64,000 bases of DNA from Planobispora longispora (GTDB lineage Bacteria; Actinomycetota; Actinomycetes; Streptosporangiales; Streptosporangiaceae). Each line of letters begins with the position of its first letter. Positions within the stretch are counted from its first letter, which is position 1. Under the pieces are notes generated by a model. It did no database searches. It was given only the letters and a program-made list of their open reading frames with translations, and had not been told where the DNA came from. Shown here in pieces: positions 60,686-64,000 of the stretch. Position numbers and translations under genes: made by a program. The stretch is taken from assembly GCF_016863135.1 (NCBI RefSeq), contig NZ_BOOH01000009.1:62001-126000 (forward strand), read 5' to 3'.

Positions 60686-62074
60686 GTGCTCACCCTCCGA
60701 AGAACCGGCCGCGCCCTCGTGACGGCCGCGGCCGCCATCGCGTTACTCGCGCCCGCCGTGCCGGCCCAGGCGGCGGAGATCCCGCCGCCGGACCAGATCG
60801 TCACCAGCCCCAACGTCTCCCACGTGAAGACGGTGGCCAAGCCCGAGGGGCTGACGACCACCATCAACACCGACATCGCCTTCCAGGACGGTTACGCCTA
60901 CGTCGGCAACTACGGCGGCTTCGCCATCTACGACGTCCGCGACCCGAAGCAGGCCAAGGTCGTCAGCACCGTCGTCTGCCCCGGCTCGCAGATGGACGTG
61001 TCGGTCTACGGCGACCTCCTCTTCAGCGCCGTCGACTCCTCCCGCAACAACGACTCCTGCAGCAGCACCGCGCAGGACGCGTCGATCAAGGAGTCGTGGG
61101 AGGGCGTCCGGATCTTCGACATCAGCGACAAGGCCAACCCGAGGTACATCAAGTCCGTCGAGACCAACTGCGGCTCGCACACCCTGACCCTGGTCCCGGG
61201 CAAGGGCTGGGACCGGCGGCGCAACGTCTACCTCTACGTCTCCTCCTACCGGCCGGCCGCCAACTTCCCGGACTGCCAGCCGCCGCATGACAAGATCTCC
61301 GTCATCAAGGTGCCGCTCAGGAACCCGGAGGCCGCCGCCGTCGCCGCCACCCCCGTGGTCTTCCCCGACGGCGGCAACGAGACCCAGCCGGGCCTGCTGC
61401 TGCCCACCAGCGGCTGCCACGACATCACCGTCTACGCCGAGAAGGACATCGCCGCGGGCGCCTGCATGGGCGACGGCGTGCTCTTCGACATCTCCGACCG
61501 GCTGAACCCGGTGGTGACGGCCCGGGTCACCGACCCGAACTTCGCGTTCTGGCACTCGGCGACGTTCAACAACTCGGCCACCAAGGTCGTCTTCACCGAC
61601 GAGCTGGGCGGCGGCAGCGGAGCCACCTGCAACGAGGCCACCGGCCCGAACCGGGGCGCCGACGCCATCTACGACATCGTCAAGGGCCAGCTCGTCTTCA
61701 AGAGCTACTTCAAGATCTCCCGCCACCAGGCCGACAACGAGAACTGCGTCGCCCACAACGGCTCGCTGATCCCGGTCAAGGGCAAGGACATCATGGTCCA
61801 GGCCTGGTACCAGGGCGGCATCTCGATCTGGGACTTCACCGACTCGACCAGCCCGAGGGAGATCGGGTTCTTCGAGCGCGGGCCGGAGACCACCCCCGGC
61901 GGGGGCGGCATCTGGTCGGCCTACTACTACAACGGTTACATCTACGGCAGCGACTTCCACAAGGGACTCGACATCGTCTCGATCAAGGACAGGCTCACCG
62001 ACCCGGCGCGCAGGGTCCGCGTGAACCGGCTGAACGTGCAGACGCAGGAGTCCTACCACGGCCACCACTGGTAA
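60686..62074 (+). CDS. Secreted LVIVD-repeat beta-propeller protein
   Basis: A 462-aa exported protein. The start GTG at 60686 is chosen for AGGAGG 6 bases upstream and gives a clean signal peptide (RRTGRALVTAAAAIALLAPAVPAQA, cleaved after Ala-Gln-Ala near residue 32 by inspection). The mature chain has LVIVD-like blades such as GGFAIYDVRDPKQAKVV, EGVRIFDISDKANPRYI, GVLFDISDRLNPVVTA and GGISIWDFTDSTSPREI, so it forms a propeller. Four or more Cys may pair outside the cell. The function of these actinobacterial proteins is unknown. A perfect 14-bp hairpin ends the gene. Confidence 0.87.
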   Translation: MLTLRRTGRALVTAAAAIALLAPAVPAQAAEIPPPDQIVTSPNVSHVKTVAKPEGLTTTINTDIAFQDGYAYVGNYGGFAIYDVRDPKQAKVVSTVVCPGSQMDVSVYGDLLFSAVDSSRNNDSCSSTAQDASIKESWEGVRIFDISDKANPRYIKSVETNCGSHTLTLVPGKGWDRRRNVYLYVSSYRPAANFPDCQPPHDKISVIKVPLRNPEAAAVAATPVVFPDGGNETQPGLLLPTSGCHDITVYAEKDIAAGACMGDGVLFDISDRLNPVVTARVTDPNFAFWHSATFNNSATKVVFTDELGGGSGATCNEATGPNRGADAIYDIVKGQLVFKSYFKISRHQADNENCVAHNGSLIPVKGKDIMVQAWYQGGISIWDFTDSTSPREIGFFERGPETTPGGGGIWSAYYYNGYIYGSDFHKGLDIVSIKDRLTDPARRVRVNRLNVQTQESYHGHHW

Positions 62075-62091
62075 CCGGCCGCGGCGGACAT

Positions 62092-62122
62092 GAGGGGGCG
62101 GCGGGCATCCCGCCGCCCCCTC
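62092..62122. terminator. Bidirectional terminator, 14-bp perfect stem
   Basis: GAGGGGGCGGCGGG and CCCGCCGCCCCCTC with a 3-base loop lie between the convergent propeller and RDD genes. No T-run. Confidence 0.7.
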
Positions 62123-62138
62123 GGCGTGCTCGCGGGTC

Positions 62139-63005
62139 TCAGGCGGGCGGCGCGAAACCCCCGCCCGCGGGGCCGTGCGGCCGGGCGGGCCGCCCGGGCA
62201 CGGCGGCGTAGGACGGCTGGACGGGGAGGTACGGCGCCGCGGCGGCGGTGCGAGCGGAGGCGCGGCGCAGCAGCCGCTGCAGATGACGCTCGCGGCGCTC
62301 GGCCAGGACGGCCGAGATGTAGGCGTGCGGCGGCACACCCGGCGGCGGGGGCGGGGAGACGAAGGCGGCCATCCGGGCCGCGACCCGCGTCCCCATCTCG
62401 TGCTGGACGGCGGGGGAGAGATCGCGCTGGCGCGCGAGGTACTGCCGGGCGGTGTGGATCAGGTCCTCCGGCAGCTGGGACAGCTCCAGCCGCGCCGCCC
62501 ACCCGGCCAGCTGCGGCGGCATCTGCGGGGGCGGGCCCGCGTTCCGCGGGCCGCGCTCGGAGATCACCATCGTCCCGGCGAAGACGTCGCCGAGCCGCTT
62601 GCCCTTGGGGGAGACGAGCGAGCAGATGACGGCCGGGCCGCCGCTCAGGGTGTAGACCTCGACGAATCCCGCCAGCGCCCGGAAGAGCGCCTGCCGGAAC
62701 AGCTCGGGGCTGCCGTCGTCTCCCACCACCCGCAGCCCGAAGGCGAGCTTGCCCAGGGTGCGCCCGCGGGTCAGCGTCTCCGTCAGCACCGGGTATCCGA
62801 CGAACACCAGCACCGTGAACAGGATCAGGAGCGCCGTCAGCAGCGCGGAGTCCACGACGGTGATGGTGCTGGACAGGAGGAAGTAGACGGCGATCATCGC
62901 CACCGTCTGGACGAGGAAGTCGAGCAGGAATGCCGCCACCCTGATCGGCAACTGCGCGATCTGCACATCGACGACGACCGCGTCACCAGTTACCAGATCG
63001 GACAC
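62139..63005 (-). CDS. RDD-family membrane protein
   Basis: A 288-aa protein with an RDD domain (about 15-155; RVAAFLLDFLVQTV and GRTLGKLAFGLRVVGDDG) of three hydrophobic segments, followed by a cytoplasmic C-terminal region rich in Pro and Ala. The start is taken as GTG at 63005 because a longer ATG-initiated frame to 63092 would run over the start of the divergent SpoIIM gene. RDD proteins are proposed ion transporters or membrane partners; this divergent RDD/SpoIIM pair recurs in actinobacteria, usually next to MoxR and DUF58 genes. Confidence 0.87.
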   Translation of the reverse strand: MSDLVTGDAVVVDVQIAQLPIRVAAFLLDFLVQTVAMIAVYFLLSSTITVVDSALLTALLILFTVLVFVGYPVLTETLTRGRTLGKLAFGLRVVGDDGSPELFRQALFRALAGFVEVYTLSGGPAVICSLVSPKGKRLGDVFAGTMVISERGPRNAGPPPQMPPQLAGWAARLELSQLPEDLIHTARQYLARQRDLSPAVQHEMGTRVAARMAAFVSPPPPPGVPPHAYISAVLAERRERHLQRLLRRASARTAAAAPYLPVQPSYAAVPGRPARPHGPAGGGFAPPA

Positions 63006-63072
63006 ACCGTCGACCTTACCGTCTGCCGCGAACCGCGGAGATGCCGCGTGGCGGTTTCCGGAGCGCGGACAA

Positions 63073-63078
63073 TAGGCT
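63073..63078 (+). promoter_or_regulatory. -10 hexamer TAGGCT before the SpoIIM-family gene
   Basis: TAGGCT ends 6 bases before GTG 63085; probable leaderless message. Confidence 0.45.
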
Positions 63079-63084
63079 CGGAAC

Positions 63085-64000
63085 GTGGACATCGATGCAT
63101 TCGTGACCGCCCATCAGCCGACATGGGACCGCCTGGAGCAGCTGGTGAAGCGGCGCCGGTCCCTCGACGGGGCCGAGATCGACGAGCTGGTCGAGCTCTA
63201 CCAGCGGGTCGCGACGCACCTGTCCATCGTGCGCTCGTCGTCACGCGACCCTCTGCTGGTCGGGCGGCTCTCGTCCCTGGTCGCCAGGGCCCGCTCGGCC
63301 GTCACGGGGGCGCACGCCCCCGCCTGGCGGGAGTTCGCCAGGTTCTGGACGGTCTCCTTCCCGGTCGTCGCCTACCGGGCCTGGCGCTGGTGGCTGGGGG
63401 CGACGCTCGTCTCGACGGCGATCGCCGTGATCATGGGGGCGTGGGTGGTGAGCAGCCCCGAGGTGCAGGCGGCCGTCGGCACCCCCGAGGAGATCCGCCA
63501 GCTCGTCGAGCACGACTTCGCCGACTACTACAGCGAGAACCCCGCGGGCTCCTTCGCCGCGCAGGTGTGGGTGAACAACGCCTGGGTGGCGGCGCAGTGC
63601 ATCGCGTTCTCCGTCCTGCTGGGCGTCCCCATCCTGTACGTCCTGCTGATGAACGCGCTCAACGTCGGGGTCACCGGAGGCGTGATGATCGCGGCGGGCA
63701 AGGGCGACGTCTTCTTCGGGCTGATCACCCCGCACGGACTGCTGGAGCTCACCGCCGTGTTCCTCGCGGCCGGGGTGGGCCTGCGGCTCGGCTGGACCGC
63801 GATCGATCCGGGACCGCGACCGCGCGGGCAGGCGCTGGGCGAGCAGGGGCGCGCGGTCGTGAGCGCCGCGCTCGGCCTGGTCGTCGTGCTGCTCGTCTCG
63901 GGCCTGATCGAGGCGCTGGTCACACCCTCCCCGCTGCCCACCTGGGCGCGCATCGGCATCGGGGTGGCCGCCGAGGTCGTCTTCATCGCCTACATCGTGT
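63085..64000 (+). CDS. Stage II sporulation protein M-like membrane protein (cut by window edge)
   Basis: The first 305 codons of a SpoIIM/DUF95 protein. A helical cytoplasmic N-terminus (about 1-95; AHQPTWDRLEQLVKRR, RSSSRDPLLVGRLSSLVARAR) precedes four hydrophobic segments, with VWVNNAWVAAQCIAFSVLLGVP and GLITPHGLLELTAVFLAAG carrying the family's Asn-Asn and His-Gly-Leu-Glu motifs. In Bacillus, SpoIIM works in peptidoglycan removal during engulfment; actinobacterial members are common and their role is unproven. The start GTG at 63085 is supported by a -10 hexamer. The gene runs off the right edge. Confidence 0.92.
   Translation, partial: MDIDAFVTAHQPTWDRLEQLVKRRRSLDGAEIDELVELYQRVATHLSIVRSSSRDPLLVGRLSSLVARARSAVTGAHAPAWREFARFWTVSFPVVAYRAWRWWLGATLVSTAIAVIMGAWVVSSPEVQAAVGTPEEIRQLVEHDFADYYSENPAGSFAAQVWVNNAWVAAQCIAFSVLLGVPILYVLLMNALNVGVTGGVMIAAGKGDVFFGLITPHGLLELTAVFLAAGVGLRLGWTAIDPGPRPRGQALGEQGRAVVSAALGLVVVLLVSGLIEALVTPSPLPTWARIGIGVAAEVVFIAYIV

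Noticed and set aside
63006-63092. Longer N-terminus for the RDD protein starting at ATG 63092
   Set aside because: It would overlap the start of the divergent SpoIIM gene and its promoter, and the added residues do not look like part of the domain.

Overview
The window is a stretch of high-GC actinobacterial chromosome. The coding content points to a filamentous, sporulating actinomycete, most plausibly of the Streptosporangiaceae (Streptosporangium/Nonomuraea-like). The evidence is a WhiB developmental regulator, a complete set of F420 genes (fbiA, fbiB, fbiC), DUF3499 and DUF5719 proteins, a divergent RDD/SpoIIM pair, many GTG/TTG starts and many apparently leaderless genes. Genus is an inference. 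I see no tRNA, rRNA, CRISPR array, insertion sequence or phage.

Layout. (1) 1-0.5 kb: start of an APC permease running off the left edge; then an orphan STAS protein. (2) 1.1-18.5 kb: a cell-envelope glycopolymer region bounded by two LytR-CpsA-Psr (LCP) ligases. Its core (4.8-11.7 kb, plus strand) holds a CDP-alcohol phosphotransferase with a degenerate nucleotidyltransferase domain, a DUF5941 membrane protein, a LicC/IPCT-like nucleotidyltransferase, an sn-glycerol-1-phosphate dehydrogenase of archaeal type, a second CDP-alcohol phosphotransferase with an altered active-site motif, a GT2 and a PfkB-fold protein without its catalytic Asp. A TarI-like cytidylyltransferase, a GT4, an acetoacetate decarboxylase-fold protein, an acyltransferase-3 protein, an SRPBCC protein and a 5'-truncated methyltransferase surround it. 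(3) 18.6-25.5 kb: two polytopic membrane (probably GT-C) proteins, an RHH/PIN toxin-antitoxin pair, and two tandem paralogues that look like a single membrane anchor carrying duplicated FtsX extracellular domains. (4) 25.6-33.9 kb: a second glycoconjugate module (GT2, two GT4, two AglD/UPF0104-like membrane proteins, a methyltransferase, an NDP-sugar pyrophosphorylase) ending in an AlkA-type glycosylase.

(5) 34-42 kb: an isochorismatase-fold pseudoenzyme, a small membrane protein, fbiC (FO synthase), a substrate-binding/VWA protein, and fbiA-fbiB on the opposite strand; the two convergent units meet at a bidirectional terminator. (6) 42.2-54.2 kb: a Tyr/Gln/Pro-rich membrane protein, whiB, a giant GT2 membrane protein coupled to a DUF5719 protein, a metallopeptidase-fold protein, DUF3499, phosphomannomutase, a Trm112-like protein, a PGI/PMI-type isomerase and a CDF metal transporter. 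This order recalls the whiB/cofD/manB neighbourhood of Streptomyces and the Rv3256c-Rv3264c neighbourhood of Mycobacterium. (7) 54.2-64 kb: a LuxR-type two-component system, a MerR regulator, two S-adenosylhomocysteine hydrolases of different subfamilies in tandem, a DUF305 lipoprotein, a secreted LVIVD-propeller protein, and a divergent RDD/SpoIIM pair; SpoIIM is cut by the right edge.

The strongest candidate for an undescribed system is the 4.8-11.7 kb cluster. It appears to make sn-glycerol-1-phosphate (the enantiomer usual in archaeal lipids), activate it or another polyol phosphate with CTP, and pass it on through two divergent CDP-alcohol phosphotransferases to build a surface polymer that the flanking LCP proteins could attach to peptidoglycan.
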